Below are positions 51,963 to 62,075 of a stretch of DNA of 64,000 nucleotides, piece after piece. Every line of letters begins with the position of its first letter. The stretch's first letter is position 1. The DNA is from Rhynchopus sp. YZ270_cl-10 (lineage: Eukaryota; Euglenozoa; Diplonemea; Diplonemida; Diplonemidae): positions 744,001 through 808,000 of the forward strand of contig OZ037868.1 in NCBI GenBank assembly GCA_964035575.1. Direction: 5' to 3'. The translations under genes were made by a program, and so were the position numbers. The notes beneath the pieces are model-generated. The model made no database searches and was not told where the DNA came from. It was given only the letters and a program-made list of their open reading frames with translations.

Positions 51963-53276
51963 TTAATAATAACTCAGAACGTCTTCAATCCCATCCTCTG
52001 GGACGGAGGGGTCGAAGGTTTCTCCGTTTTGGTAGAAGGCGGAGGGGGGAAGGGTGATGGGGGCGGTATGAGGGGAGACGGCGAATCCGTTCATCGGTGG
52101 TGGCTGCTGGGGCTGCTGAGGCTGCTGGGGAAGCTGCTGCTGTTGGGGTTGTTGGGGCTGTTGGGGCTGCTGCTGTGGCACATATGTATGGCGTTCATTT
52201 CCCCGCACCTCTGCATACTGCGGGCGCACAGGAGGGGACGGCAACGCCTGATGCATGACTGCCTTGGTAACATGCTGTACAGACACCACTGCACGCCTCT
52301 CCTCACCACGACCACGCTGATTATGCACCGGCACAACCCACCCACCCTTCCCCTTCCCCTGCATCGTACGTGGGGGCGGCATCTTCCCTTCCATCCTCCC
52401 TCCAGGAGGCGCAATGATAACAGGTGTTCTCCCCGTGCTCGACACTGTAGGTGGCGAGCGGTGTACCTGCGGTGCTGGTGGCAACGTGATATGCTGTGGT
52501 ACCATTGGTGCCTCCTGAATCACCTCCTCAACAGGAAACCTGTTGTAGCCACACCCGGAGCAGAATGCAAGCGAGGCGTGGGTGAGCACCCCACACTCAC
52601 ACTCCCAAATATCGTCAAAGTGGTGCTCCGCCACTTCATTCTGCGCTTCGTATGGCACCTCATTTTGCACCTCCGGGAAGGGCGGGACGTACTGTGTGTT
52701 TGGGTACATCACTTCACGGTTATTGTTATACCCAAAGTTCACCGAGGCTACTGCAGATGAGGTAAGCGAACAGGTATCGTCGTCTTCGTTGCTGCTGTTG
52801 TACTGCACGTTGTGGGTGTTTGGGGACACAATGCGCGCACCGTAGGACACCACGCTGCTTGAGGTTGCAGAGAGCGCACACTGCGAGCGGTCGATGCGGT
52901 GCAGCGGTGTGCTGTTCAGAGTGGCACCTCGCTTTGAAGCCTCCTCCTGGTGCGCCGTGGTGAATGCGGAGAGCTCTGCCATTTCGTTGAGCGGTTCGTG
53001 CAGGACCCTTTCCTTTAGGGACGCTGAAGTGGCGACCTCCTCGCCTGCAGGCACACAGCGCACCTCCGCGTTGTACACATCCATCACATTGTCTTTGTCC
53101 ACAATCGGTGGAAGCAACCTTGCCGGCTTGTCCCTCTGTGTGTTCCACCACAGAACGTACCCAGGGTCTCTCCTGTAGAGCTGCTGGTCACCAAAGTCAA
53201 CACAGTCGTCAATCGCCTGGTGGCCTACACACGGTGGCGTCAAACTGCGAATCGCGCCACCACCTCTACGAAGCAT
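51963..53276 (-). CDS. Zinc-ribbon-like, Gln/Pro-rich protein, possible RNA-associated factor
   Basis: 437 residues from ATG at 53276; the sense-strand upstream CCCTTTTTTTAG is a good splice acceptor. Residues 224-244 form a W-x-C-x-C-x10-C-x2-C-G cluster (WECECGV...FCSGCGY), like small zinc ribbons or RanBP2-type fingers, though the first Cys pair is closer than in RanBP2. After it come Pro-rich, RGRGEE and QQQPQQP low-complexity regions common in RNP-granule proteins. No RRM or other RNA-binding domain is seen. The C-terminus ends in an acidic SVPEDGIEDVLSYY. Confidence 0.75.
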   Translation of the reverse strand: MLRRGGGAIRSLTPPCVGHQAIDDCVDFGDQQLYRRDPGYVLWWNTQRDKPARLLPPIVDKDNVMDVYNAEVRCVPAGEEVATSASLKERVLHEPLNEMAELSAFTTAHQEEASKRGATLNSTPLHRIDRSQCALSATSSSVVSYGARIVSPNTHNVQYNSSNEDDDTCSLTSSAVASVNFGYNNNREVMYPNTQYVPPFPEVQNEVPYEAQNEVAEHHFDDIWECECGVLTHASLAFCSGCGYNRFPVEEVIQEAPMVPQHITLPPAPQVHRSPPTVSSTGRTPVIIAPPGGRMEGKMPPPRTMQGKGKGGWVVPVHNQRGRGEERRAVVSVQHVTKAVMHQALPSPPVRPQYAEVRGNERHTYVPQQQPQQPQQPQQQQLPQQPQQPQQPPPMNGFAVSPHTAPITLPPSAFYQNGETFDPSVPEDGIEDVLSYY

Positions 53277-54800
53277 TTTGTCTTGGTACGACGCTAAAAA
53301 AAGGGCAAAAAAACAAGATCAAAAAAAAGCGATTTGAGATAGCAAAAGAAGAAGAAGAGGAAGAAGAAGAAAAGGGAAATGCAAGAAGAATGAACTAAGT
53401 CCCTGGAGTGTAGTGTTGTATTGGTGTGAGAAGTAAATGTCATGAGAATGAATAAAAAGAAAGGCTTTTTTCGTTTTTCTTCTTTCATACATTGAAATCC
53501 GCGAGAGTCTCCGAGAGTTTGGCAGAATCTGAATGAGTGTTCGAAAAAAGAAAACGCCCAACTCAAAAATCGGAAAACGCGTACGTGAAAACAAGAAAAA
53601 AATTCCCAAAAAAAAAAGAAGAAGAAGAAGAAGGGAAAAAGGGAAAAAAAAACACTATTTGAAATGATCGAAATCTAAATAAAAAATTTTAGATGAACCT
53701 AAGCCTTCTTGGTTAGTTACCTTAAATAAGGTGGGTGACTCTGGTTTCTCATCATCTGACACCCGACACCAGGAAAGTACAAAATTTGCAAATATAAATT
53801 TGAATTTGAATGGGCCTACAATACAGGCATTTGATTCAAATGATCGACACTAACCTGGGGGTTTTTAAGAGAGAGAAGCACGGTTAACTCAAAACAAAAC
53901 GGTGTAAAATAAAAAAAAAGGAACGTGAAAAGGGAAGCTAAAAGATGGGTATGCCTTGCATACACATCTTCAATCAACGTTTGCGAGGTGAACTTAAGTC
54001 ACCTCACAAACAAGATCCCTGCGGTCACCATGGAGCATATTATTGTATCAATGCAACGCGAGAAAGCACATGGGGGACCCCCATTGATCCTCTCTGTGAC
54101 GCATCATCACATGAACAAGCAACATAGGTGGTGTGACGGACGCTTGGTGCAAATACCGACTGGCACAAGACACGTCGAAATTTGAGAAATGACAAGGCAC
54201 TGATGCCTTCGCATCGAAGGACACATCAAAAATAAAATGCATGGGAAAAAAGGGGTTTTTTAGAAGAAAAAAAAAGGGGGTGTGGGGAAAGCAGAGTAGG
54301 CGCACTCCTTAGGCTTGGTGTGTACAAAAGGTGGCAGTGACGTAATCCAGGCACGCTGATTGACTGCGTTGCGAATTCACACGGCAAGTTCCTCAGCCAA
54401 GGAGAAATAGTTGCAAAAAATTGGTTGGTTGGTTGCCTATGATGCTGAGCCTCTCGTGCTTGGTCATCTAAAACCCGCCTGGGACAGCCAGGTGTCAACA
54501 TAAAAAAAGCGTGTGAGACCTAAGCCTCTAAGCCTCGCATACTAAGCTGGGGGGAGAAACAAAACAAACCGTTGACACGCATACGCATCTAAAAAGACTG
54601 GGGGAGGGTTCGTGTCCTCAAAGACAGGGTGCGTTGCTGTGTGTTTTGTGTGTCAATGGCCATGCTCCAGAAGCCAGAAGCCAGAAAAGAAGAAAAAATA
54701 ATATACTTGAAATACGGCTTTAAAAAAAGGATCCCTCTCGTGACAGTGTACCTTTGGTACAATGACCAAAGGTAGCGTTTTTTTTTTCCCCCTGCCCTTC
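53277..54800. other. Intergenic stretch with stem-loop repeats
   Basis: Families A (53690, 54437), G (53938) and F (54707). The rest is AT-rich. No gene supported. Confidence 0.5.
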
Positions 54801-55870
54801 CTACTGCGTCAATAACGAAGCTGTGTCACCTCTCTCCCCCTTGACCCCATGCTCTTCATCCTCTCCAAACACCGTCCCTGTCACAACACGCCCCTTTGTC
54901 CCGTGAATGCCACACTTCCAAATGATGGCAAGAAGCACGATCAGCACAACTCCAGCGAGACTGCCCATGATGATAAAAAAGAGCTTCCATTGGAAGTGGA
55001 AGCTTAGATCCAAAGGGGTGGCAGTGAAGAAGCTGGGGGGTCGCTGGGGGGTCGGTGTGTCGGAGATGGGAGGGAGAGGCACGAAGGTGAACGGTTCGAA
55101 GGTGGGGGGGGGGGCATGGTCGTGGGTATGTCTACGTGGTGGCAGGACAGGTCTATCACGAAGCTCGCGACGCAGGTTGACGAGATGCCTGCCACCACGA
55201 CCGTTGGGTTCACAGATGGTCTGCCTGAGGTGCCGTAGACGTGCAGTAGAGTGTTGGTGCCCAGCGTGAGGGTGTCACCCACTGCTGTGAACGTCCTGCT
55301 CACGTACGCGAGAGCAACATCCATCATCAACACCTGAAACGACGGGTTCTCGCAGTCCACAAGGTTCACCAGACGCAGCGTCATTCCAGACACAAAATAT
55401 TCAGAAAGAGGCACGTAGGTTTTCACATCTGCCGTAGAACCAATCACCTTCACCCCTGAGGACACCGTTACTGGTGTAGGGTCAACGTAGTAGAAGACAG
55501 CCACAACTGAGATGTTGCAGGCGCAGCTCAGAGCAGTGATGCCGACGGTGATAGTACCGCTTGTGTTGGTCCCGATGAACTGCGCCCACGAGCTGGAGTG
55601 GTTGAAGCCTACCGTTAGGTTGTGCACATCGTGAAAAAGCGCGACTGCTAGGGAGGTCTCCTCTGTGCTGCATGCGCCCTGCTGTGCAACGTTCACAAGA
55701 GACACCGACTTCAGGAGCGTTGCGTCCAAAGGAGTCTTGAACGTGATACTGCGATTGGCGTTCGCTGCAATGTATACCGCTGGTGTAGTCAGGACCTCCT
55801 CGGCATGTGCGGGAAGGAGTGTCAGGCACAGTGCTGCCAGGAACAGAAGTGGCAGAGGTGGTGTGTACAT
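54801..55870 (-). CDS. Secreted/type I membrane protein, frame broken at an 11-C run
   Basis: The start is ATG at 55870, because the peptide from there (MYTPPLPLLFLAALCLTLLPAHAEE) is a clean signal peptide; an ATG at 55969 in the same frame lacks this. The ectodomain (~230 residues) is Thr/Ser/Val-rich, beta-like, with N-glycosylation sites (ANRS, HNLT, NHSS, NTSG, NISV) and about six Cys. After TTMPPPPP the frame runs into a short tail ending at 55004. The adjacent frame continues smoothly as TFEPFTFVPLPPISDTP and encodes a transmembrane helix (FFIIMGSLAGVVLIVLLAIIW) and a ~35-residue cytosolic tail ending at 54801. The break coincides exactly with a run of 11 C (minus strand, 55104-55114), so a one-base length error in that run, in the assembly or the allele, is the simplest reading. 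No family recognised. Confidence 0.72.
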
Positions 55871-56030
55871 TGTGTTAAACTGTTTAGCTTTGGGAAAAGA
55901 GACCTGTGCAAAAGGGTGTGGTAATTCAAAAACAGCAATGAGGGTGTCATAAAATTGAAATCGAATCATTACAACTGGAGATACTTGAACAGGGAGAGGG
56001 GAGGGGTACTCAGAGGGGATGGACGAGACT

Positions 56031-57551
56031 CTATTGCACCGTTTTCAACATTGCATCTCGGCTTGCTGCGTCGAGAAGCGCAAAGTGCCGTGTTGTCTCC
56101 AACGCCTGCAACCGCACGATCTCTCTCCTGGTATGGTTCAGCAACGCCACCGTCGACGAACAAAGCTTCTCCCCCAACGGCGCTGCTGCCGGGGCAAGCT
56201 GTTCCTCCAACACCTTTTGGAGGTGAAACTGCACTTCGAGGAGTTGGCGGACACCTTTTTTGTGGGTGTCGGTGGTCTTTTCTAGAAAGGTGACGTGCTC
56301 TAATAGGTCTGTCACACGGTACCGCCAGTCTGCTTGCAGACCGGACGGGAGGTCGTGCAGGGAGCCTTCCCTTTGGTACAGATCGGAGAGCTCTGCACGC
56401 CCCTCCAGCGCGTAGAGGTAGTGCAGACGGTCGTATTTGTCGACGTTTGTTTCGTCTTCTGCTAAAGGGATGTAGCGGAACAGTGCTGGGGGTTCTGCGC
56501 AGGCGAGTTCGGAGAGAGCGCCTGGGGATAGATCCCATAGAGTGTTCCTGCGGCTGCCGTCGCGCTTCTGTTTGGACCGACTGTCCGCATCCGGCATCCG
56601 CAACCCCAGCAGGACCTGCAGCGTCGCCCCCCACTCCATAGCCTCCGCATGCCTCCGTAAGGAAGGCTTGTCGTTCACATTCAGCCGCTGCGCCTGCTGG
56701 TTCTCATTCCTCTCCAGCTGCTCGAAGAACCCACTCCCGCCTCCCCCAAACTTCTCCGAAATTTTATAAAAATTTTCGGATTTTTGCGTTCGGCGGGTCT
56801 CCTTTTCAAACCCTACTGGCATTGTTGCGTTCAAATGCGCGGCTGAATCCCCCCCTGGATGCATCAATGGAGACTGCACTGCTGCGCCGGTTCTTAAAAA
56901 TGGGTCTGCAGCATTTTGCAAACACTCTAGCAATAGATGCGCTGTGTTGGTCGACCTGCCAGCCAAACTGACCGGGAGCAAGACAAACACATCCAACCCT
57001 GAAGACTCAATGTGCATCACATTTGTTGCGTCTGTGAACAACGTCACTGTGATCCCAAGCGACTCCGGCAGGTCCTGCGCCTCGTCCACCTCTCCATCCA
57101 GCAACGCAATGGAGTGGAGCGCACTGTCAGACGTCTCCAGAAGGTGCAGACCCAACTCCGACGTCAGAACCAGATTGCCGTGCACCACCTCTTCATGCGG
57201 CGGAAGGATCATCCCGCAGTGCGGCGCAGAAAACTCCAACGCACTATGCTCTTCGAGTAAAGGAGGACGCGCCTTGCCTACCATCTTCGCATAGTCATGC
57301 ACACCAGACGTACCAAGCTGCTGAGACTTCCAAAGCTGCCTTCTTTTCAAAATCCCTGACTTCGCAGACTTCCGTAAATGCCCTCCCACAGTAGGTGACA
57401 CAGGAGCCAACCCCGGCGACCCCAAACTACTCCTCGCCCCAGGACTCCGCCGTCCGTCAAACGAATCGCCTAAATGAAAGCTTGTCTTCCGCTTCATGCG
57501 TTGCTGTGCGACAAGCATGTCGATGGAGTCGAAGGAATCGCATTTTTCCAT
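56031..57551 (-). CDS. Hypothetical 506-residue protein with a C-terminal helical region
   Basis: The start was chosen at ATG 57551 (MEKCDSFDSIDMLVAQQRMKRK). The open frame continues to 57701, but that extension is low in coding quality. Residues ~20-90 are basic and Ser-rich. The middle (about 100-250) is a mixed alpha/beta stretch (HGNLVLTSELGLHLLETSDSALHSIALLDG ... LDVFVLLPVSLAG), and the last ~150 residues are helical (YLYALEGRAELSDLYQREG ... HLQKVLEEQLAP). No family recognised. It is 109 nt from the end of the preceding unit's ATG-proximal region (55870-55969), so spacing is tight. Confidence 0.7.
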   Translation of the reverse strand: MEKCDSFDSIDMLVAQQRMKRKTSFHLGDSFDGRRSPGARSSLGSPGLAPVSPTVGGHLRKSAKSGILKRRQLWKSQQLGTSGVHDYAKMVGKARPPLLEEHSALEFSAPHCGMILPPHEEVVHGNLVLTSELGLHLLETSDSALHSIALLDGEVDEAQDLPESLGITVTLFTDATNVMHIESSGLDVFVLLPVSLAGRSTNTAHLLLECLQNAADPFLRTGAAVQSPLMHPGGDSAAHLNATMPVGFEKETRRTQKSENFYKISEKFGGGGSGFFEQLERNENQQAQRLNVNDKPSLRRHAEAMEWGATLQVLLGLRMPDADSRSKQKRDGSRRNTLWDLSPGALSELACAEPPALFRYIPLAEDETNVDKYDRLHYLYALEGRAELSDLYQREGSLHDLPSGLQADWRYRVTDLLEHVTFLEKTTDTHKKGVRQLLEVQFHLQKVLEEQLAPAAAPLGEKLCSSTVALLNHTRREIVRLQALETTRHFALLDAASRDAMLKTVQ

Positions 57552-58436
57552 TTTTTTAAAAATCCCCTTTCCTACATATCGCAGGGGAATAGTGTGTCTG
57601 CAAAAAGGGGGATAAAAAGAGGAATGGGAAAGGGTGCTCATTCTTGAGGTCATTCGGAGATTAAAGTGCTCATTGAGTGGCGAAGGTGCAAACGCCTCCA
57701 CGATGGACCAGTTGTGTAACCTGAAAAGAGTAGTTATAACTACGTATTTTTTTTTAGCTGCGCCGGAGGCACACAGTGCGCTACTTTTTTATTTTTCGTC
57801 AATCCCTTATTCTCACTATGCGTTGGGTCCGTTAAATCAAAATAAAAATGAGGGGGGGGAGAAGGGAGAAGGGGAGGAAGGAAAATAGATTTGGTCTGTT
57901 TTTTTTAAAAAATCTGTTGCAGATTATGGGGTAAAGGGGGTGAAATGAGAAAATTATTGTATTTTTTTTTTTTTAGGAAAAAATCTCAAAGCAACGCAGG
58001 GATCAAGGATAGGAAGTACAAAAACACCTCTGGACGGAGGATGTGCACTGTTTAAAAAAAAAGCAATAAAAAGAGGCAGTTCAAACATGCTAAAACGCAT
58101 CTCAGGCTCATGCAAAGTAAAAATTAAAAATGAAAAAAAAAAAAAATAAACTTTGTCAGATGAACCCAAAGCCACCTTAAAGAAGGGGGTATCGTTTCCG
58201 TCTTGTTTTAAACCACTGGCAGTTGCAAGCCTCGTTCCACCACGGGCTGGTAGCGTGTATTCTTAATATCTCAAATTTATTTGTGTACGACTACCCCTTA
58301 AAACCTACCAATGAAGGAACTACCTTGGCAGGGTCTGTACTCAATACTGGCCGAAGCCTTGTACTACGGAAGGTATAAACTCATTTTTTTTTATCATTTT
58401 AAACCAAACCTCCAAATTGAGCAAAAAAAACTTTAA
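57552..58436. other. Intergenic, repeats only
   Basis: A diverged GCGCC block at 57760-57830, a diverged family E word near 58015-58045, family A-like sequence near 58154 and the right half of family D near 58318-58366. No gene. Confidence 0.5.
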
Positions 58437-59806
58437 CCCTTTAGACCCCAAGCCGTTTTTTGGACCCACTTTTGAGTTTTGGTTTTTGGGGCTCTCCAAC
58501 CGGTAAAGGGACCCCAGATGCAAATTTTTGATCGTACCTGGCCGCAATTGAAAGATTTTGAACACGGCTTTCAATTCCATTTTTTTAAGTTTTTTTCGAA
58601 AAAAAATGTTATCCCCAAAATGAGGTGAGCATAAAATTGACCTTTTTGATTTTTACTCTCTCTACCTGCCGAGACAACCCTAGTAAATTATTGCCGCCCA
58701 AAAACTGCTTTATTTGAAAGATTCGCCACAAAATCTTTTCAAAGAAAAAAAAATCGAGCAAAAAGTCCTAGTAGAACCCAACTTAGATGAGTGTAGCTCT
58801 GTTAGCAGCATGTCTAAAAATCGATTTCCCTAACGATTTACACTGAAACACCACTACACAACGTAAAAGTGCATTTTTTTCACGTTTTTGGGCATCTACA
58901 AGCTCGAAACACCCCCAGAATGGGTCAGAACGACCCTGTGTGCCGAAAATTCACAAAAAAAGCACCCTAAAATACGAAAAAATAGTGAAAACCCGGTTTA
59001 TAGTGTGTTTTGGGTGGTAATAAGGCAAAGGATAGTCAGAAAAAACAGTGATTTTGGTGGAGGTTCTCACGGACTTCCAAAGTGCACTCAGACGCACAAA
59101 AGTTTTCGATTCTTGCTTCTTTTGACAGATTTGACATCAAATCTTTCCAAAAATGTGAAAATCTTTTCCCGAAAATGAGTAGAACCCTACTTATCAACCC
59201 TACTAGCCTTACGACCTTAGCAACGCCAAAATCCATGATTTTGGTGGTAAAATCTCACCAAAATCCGAGGATATCACAGATGCAATAAAGTTTTCGATTT
59301 TTGCGTATTTTGAAAGATGCGAACGAAATCTTTCCACACAAAAAAAGTGTTTTCACGAAAACGAGTAGAAAATTTTTGATCACATGGAGGCTCTGAAAAG
59401 TGACCTTTTTTCAGTACTTTTTCGCGCTCCCCGGCATCCAAGGAAAACCCAGATGCATAAAAGTGTTCTTAGATGGCGTATTTTGAAAGATCGGTGAAAA
59501 ATCTTTCAAAATATAAAAAAATGTTTTTCTGAAAATGAGTAGAACCCCAGTAATCGCCTAGTGGTATTAGGAGGGTTATTTCAGGGGGTGTTGGTCAAAA
59601 AACATGATTTTCCGTGGCGGTCCCGCCTTCCCCCCAGCATCCAAGTATATACCCGATGCACAAAACTTTTCGATTCTTGCTTCTTTTGAAAGATCAGCGC
59701 AAAATCTTTCAAAATATAAAAAATGTTTTTACGAAAATGAGTAGAACTTTTCCCATTGCTCGTCGGGATTTGCTTGGACATATATGTCCATCTGGGGTCT
59801 AAAGGG
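58437..59806. mobile_element. piggyBac-like non-autonomous element, 1.37 kb
   Basis: CCCTTTAGACCCCA at the left and TGGGGTCTAAAGGG at the right, with TTAA on both sides (58433-58436, 59807-59810). CCC...GGG termini with a TTAA target are the piggyBac signature. The interior has at least four degenerate ~185-bp units (starting near 59093, 59281, 59453 and 59656), each containing 'ttttcgattcttgcttcttt' and 'gaaaatgagtagaaccc'. No transposase. Confidence 0.82.
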
Positions 59807-59840
59807 TTAAAAAAAAAATTGCATTCTCCTTAGCTCTGCC

Positions 59841-60416
59841 TCAAGCCCGCATACACTTCATAGTGTTCCGCTCCTTTGCGTCCTTCTTTTCTTGCTCCAG
59901 GATTTGCGGTGGTTTTATATACGAAATGACAAGTGTATTGTGCGAATAGGTCCAGGTAAGTGAGCTTGCATCGAGCGAGAGGCCCAAGCGAAGCATATCA
60001 GGGATGAGCAACTTCTTGAAAAACTTTTTGTTTGTAGTGCGTACAACTACGTCGACGGGGGTTTCTGCCGTGACCTGGTAGACTTCCTTCGGGTAAGGAA
60101 GATTCCGTATCCGCCACTCAAAAAGCTGATCTGTGTCAACGCGTGTCACCATCGGCTGTGTCGAGCGTTCCATAAGAAAGTCGTTCCCCTTCACCCCATC
60201 CCCACCATATTCGAACTCCCACTCACCCTCACCCCCAAGCTGCCGTTTCACCCGCCATTTCCGCACCAAAAGCTTGTCCGTGATCACGTCAAACTCCTCA
60301 ACCATTTCCAGCTCGTTCTGGTACTCGCAGTGCACCTTCTTCCGCCCACCCTGGATCAGTCCAGTCTTTGCTTGAGAAAGCTTTAACCCCGACCCCTCCC
60401 ATGGACGGCGCGACAT
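59841..60416 (-). CDS. DPCD: DPCD, cilium/flagellum biogenesis protein
   Basis: 191 residues from ATG at 60416 (human DPCD is 203). The family's landmarks are present in order: GLIQGGRKKVHCEY, EMVEEFDVITDKLLVRKWRVK, LFEWRIRNLPYPKEVYQV, VVRTTNKKFFKKLLIPD, and LVISYIKPPQI. DPCD is conserved in ciliated eukaryotes and is reported to bind the RUVBL1/2 (R2TP) chaperone ATPases, which help assemble axonemal dynein. It tells us this organism builds motile cilia or flagella. Intronless. Confidence 0.96.
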   Translation of the reverse strand: MSRRPWEGSGLKLSQAKTGLIQGGRKKVHCEYQNELEMVEEFDVITDKLLVRKWRVKRQLGGEGEWEFEYGGDGVKGNDFLMERSTQPMVTRVDTDQLFEWRIRNLPYPKEVYQVTAETPVDVVVRTTNKKFFKKLLIPDMLRLGLSLDASSLTWTYSHNTLVISYIKPPQILEQEKKDAKERNTMKCMRA

Positions 60417-60723
60417 CGTGTGAATAAAATAAAAATAAAAATGCGTCTGTTGTGTAGAATTTGATACAAAGAAATATTCAAAAATTGACCAAAAAAAACT
60501 TCTTTTTTTTTTTTTTGAAATAATCTATCAGAGGAAAGAGAGAGTCCACTCTTTTGAGGGGAACAACAATTTAGGTACATTTTTTCTCTACGCTTTTCTA
60601 ACTACTTTTTGCTTTGTTTTTTCTTCGAAATCGACACAAAATCCTCAATTGGTCATTTTTTTTTTTCCCTCTTTTTTCAAAAACGTTACATTCACCTTCA
60701 TCCCCCCCACTCCACCTCTTTCC
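60417..60723. other. Short intergenic gap
   Basis: AT-rich, with T runs. Nothing recognised. Confidence 0.5.
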
Positions 60724-61566
60724 TCATACTCCCGCAGATACCGATCTTAAACGTACTGTCTCCTCTACAGTACTGCTAGGGGAGGCGCTCTTTTCAGCCA
60801 TATCATACGGATCGCGCGGTATAGACTGTTCTCGGATGAGCTGCTCTGGGTCTGTTGTAATGGTGGGCACGGCAACGTCGCGCAGTTCTATTGCAGCTTC
60901 TTCGTACTGCGCAAGCGCTGTGAGGAGTGAGGCTACTTCTGCATCCGCTTGCATGCGTAGCGACTTTGCGAGGGTAGTGCTATGGTCGAGGAGGGCACGC
61001 CGTGTTTGGGCTTGGAGGGCTTCACGGGAAGCTATTTCGAGATGTTCTGTTCGGTCTGCAAGAAGACGGCGTTCATGCGCAATGTCCGCTGCCAGCGTTT
61101 CAGCCACGGAGTCAGCCTGCACGATGTCCTCCCGCGAGGTGTCATTCAGGATGGAGAGTCTGCGGTGCTCTGCGCTGTTTGCAGAGACCTGCGCAACAGC
61201 GTCGCTTAACGCGGCAAGCTTCGTGGTAAGGTCCTTCTGCAGAAGAGAGGAGGAGCTATCCAACTCTGTCTTCGTTGTGCGTGATAAGCAGAGCTGTCCG
61301 CCACTCTCCGCAGCCTCCTTCTGAAGCAAGGAGGTCTGGCTTGTCAGGCCCTCTAAGGTTTCTTCCAAAGCCTCCTGCTCGCGGCGTGTGTTCATGAACA
61401 TTAGCTCGACCTTCTGCCGGTGCTCCTCCCCCATCCTCGCCAGCTGCGCAACCCGTTCGCTCAACTGCCGGTTCTCACGTCGCAGCGCAGCTTGTCGCTT
61501 TGCATGGTTCCGTTCAGCCTCCTTCTGACTCCTCTCTTTCCGCCTCTGCTTTTGTGCGGAATCCAT
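60724..61566 (-). CDS. Coiled-coil protein
   Basis: 280 residues from ATG at 61566. Almost continuous charged helix from residue 5 to ~225 (RRKERSQKEAERNHAKRQAALRREN ... LLADRTEHLEIASREALQAQTRRALL), with heptad-like Leu/Ala spacing. It then has a short Pro/Ser tail. It lies ~310 nt upstream of DPCD on the same strand, and a cytoskeletal or flagellar role is plausible by company only. The frame ends at GTATGAG, which also resembles a donor, but no following exon is visible. Confidence 0.75.
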   Translation of the reverse strand: MDSAQKQRRKERSQKEAERNHAKRQAALRRENRQLSERVAQLARMGEEHRQKVELMFMNTRREQEALEETLEGLTSQTSLLQKEAAESGGQLCLSRTTKTELDSSSSLLQKDLTTKLAALSDAVAQVSANSAEHRRLSILNDTSREDIVQADSVAETLAADIAHERRLLADRTEHLEIASREALQAQTRRALLDHSTTLAKSLRMQADAEVASLLTALAQYEEAAIELRDVAVPTITTDPEQLIREQSIPRDPYDMAEKSASPSSTVEETVRLRSVSAGV

Positions 61567-62075
61567 CAGGGGGGGAGAAGAAAGAGAACCCTGAGGTGGT
61601 TGTTATAAAGGGGGAGTAATACTACAAAAAAAAAATGTGTAGAATAGTGAAAACTGGGGTGAACTGAAAACAAATTTTCTGTATTGGGTTGGGGGGGGGG
61701 GAAGAAAAGGTTTGAATAAAAAAAGGGGGGGCTATTTGAATCTTCGGGGGAAAGCGATGATTCTTGTTAGTGGGCAGTCTGGTGTAAATGGGGAGAGAGG
61801 AAATGGGAAGCTACCAAGGCAGAACAGTAGAAAAACGCTAGGGCAAAAAATAAAATGAAAGAGTGCACACCGGGGGGGCGGGGGGAAAACATAAAAGCGG
61901 TCCTTTCACGACGAAAGCCGTTTGGGCCACAGAAAAATTACCCCTTCCCTTCCCCCATTCTCCCCCTCCTTACTTGCAAAACAATTGGTCAATTTTCCCC
62001 CCTTTCCGTTCGACTGATGTGCAGGGTTAGAGCAGATCCCTCTCTCTCCCTCCCTCCTTTGGCAACCCTTCTGTT
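61567..62075. other. Intergenic gap
   Basis: G-rich upstream tract of the coiled-coil gene, then AT-rich sequence. If the lectin-like gene continues past a donor-like CAG-GTAGGG at its end, its last exon could lie here, but I see none. Confidence 0.4.

Noticed and set aside
4060-54470. Stem-loop families as tRNA, tRNA-derived SINE or snoRNA genes
   Set aside because: No A or B box, no cloverleaf, no C/D boxes, and the same sequence recurs rather than varied guides. Left as unexplained repeats.
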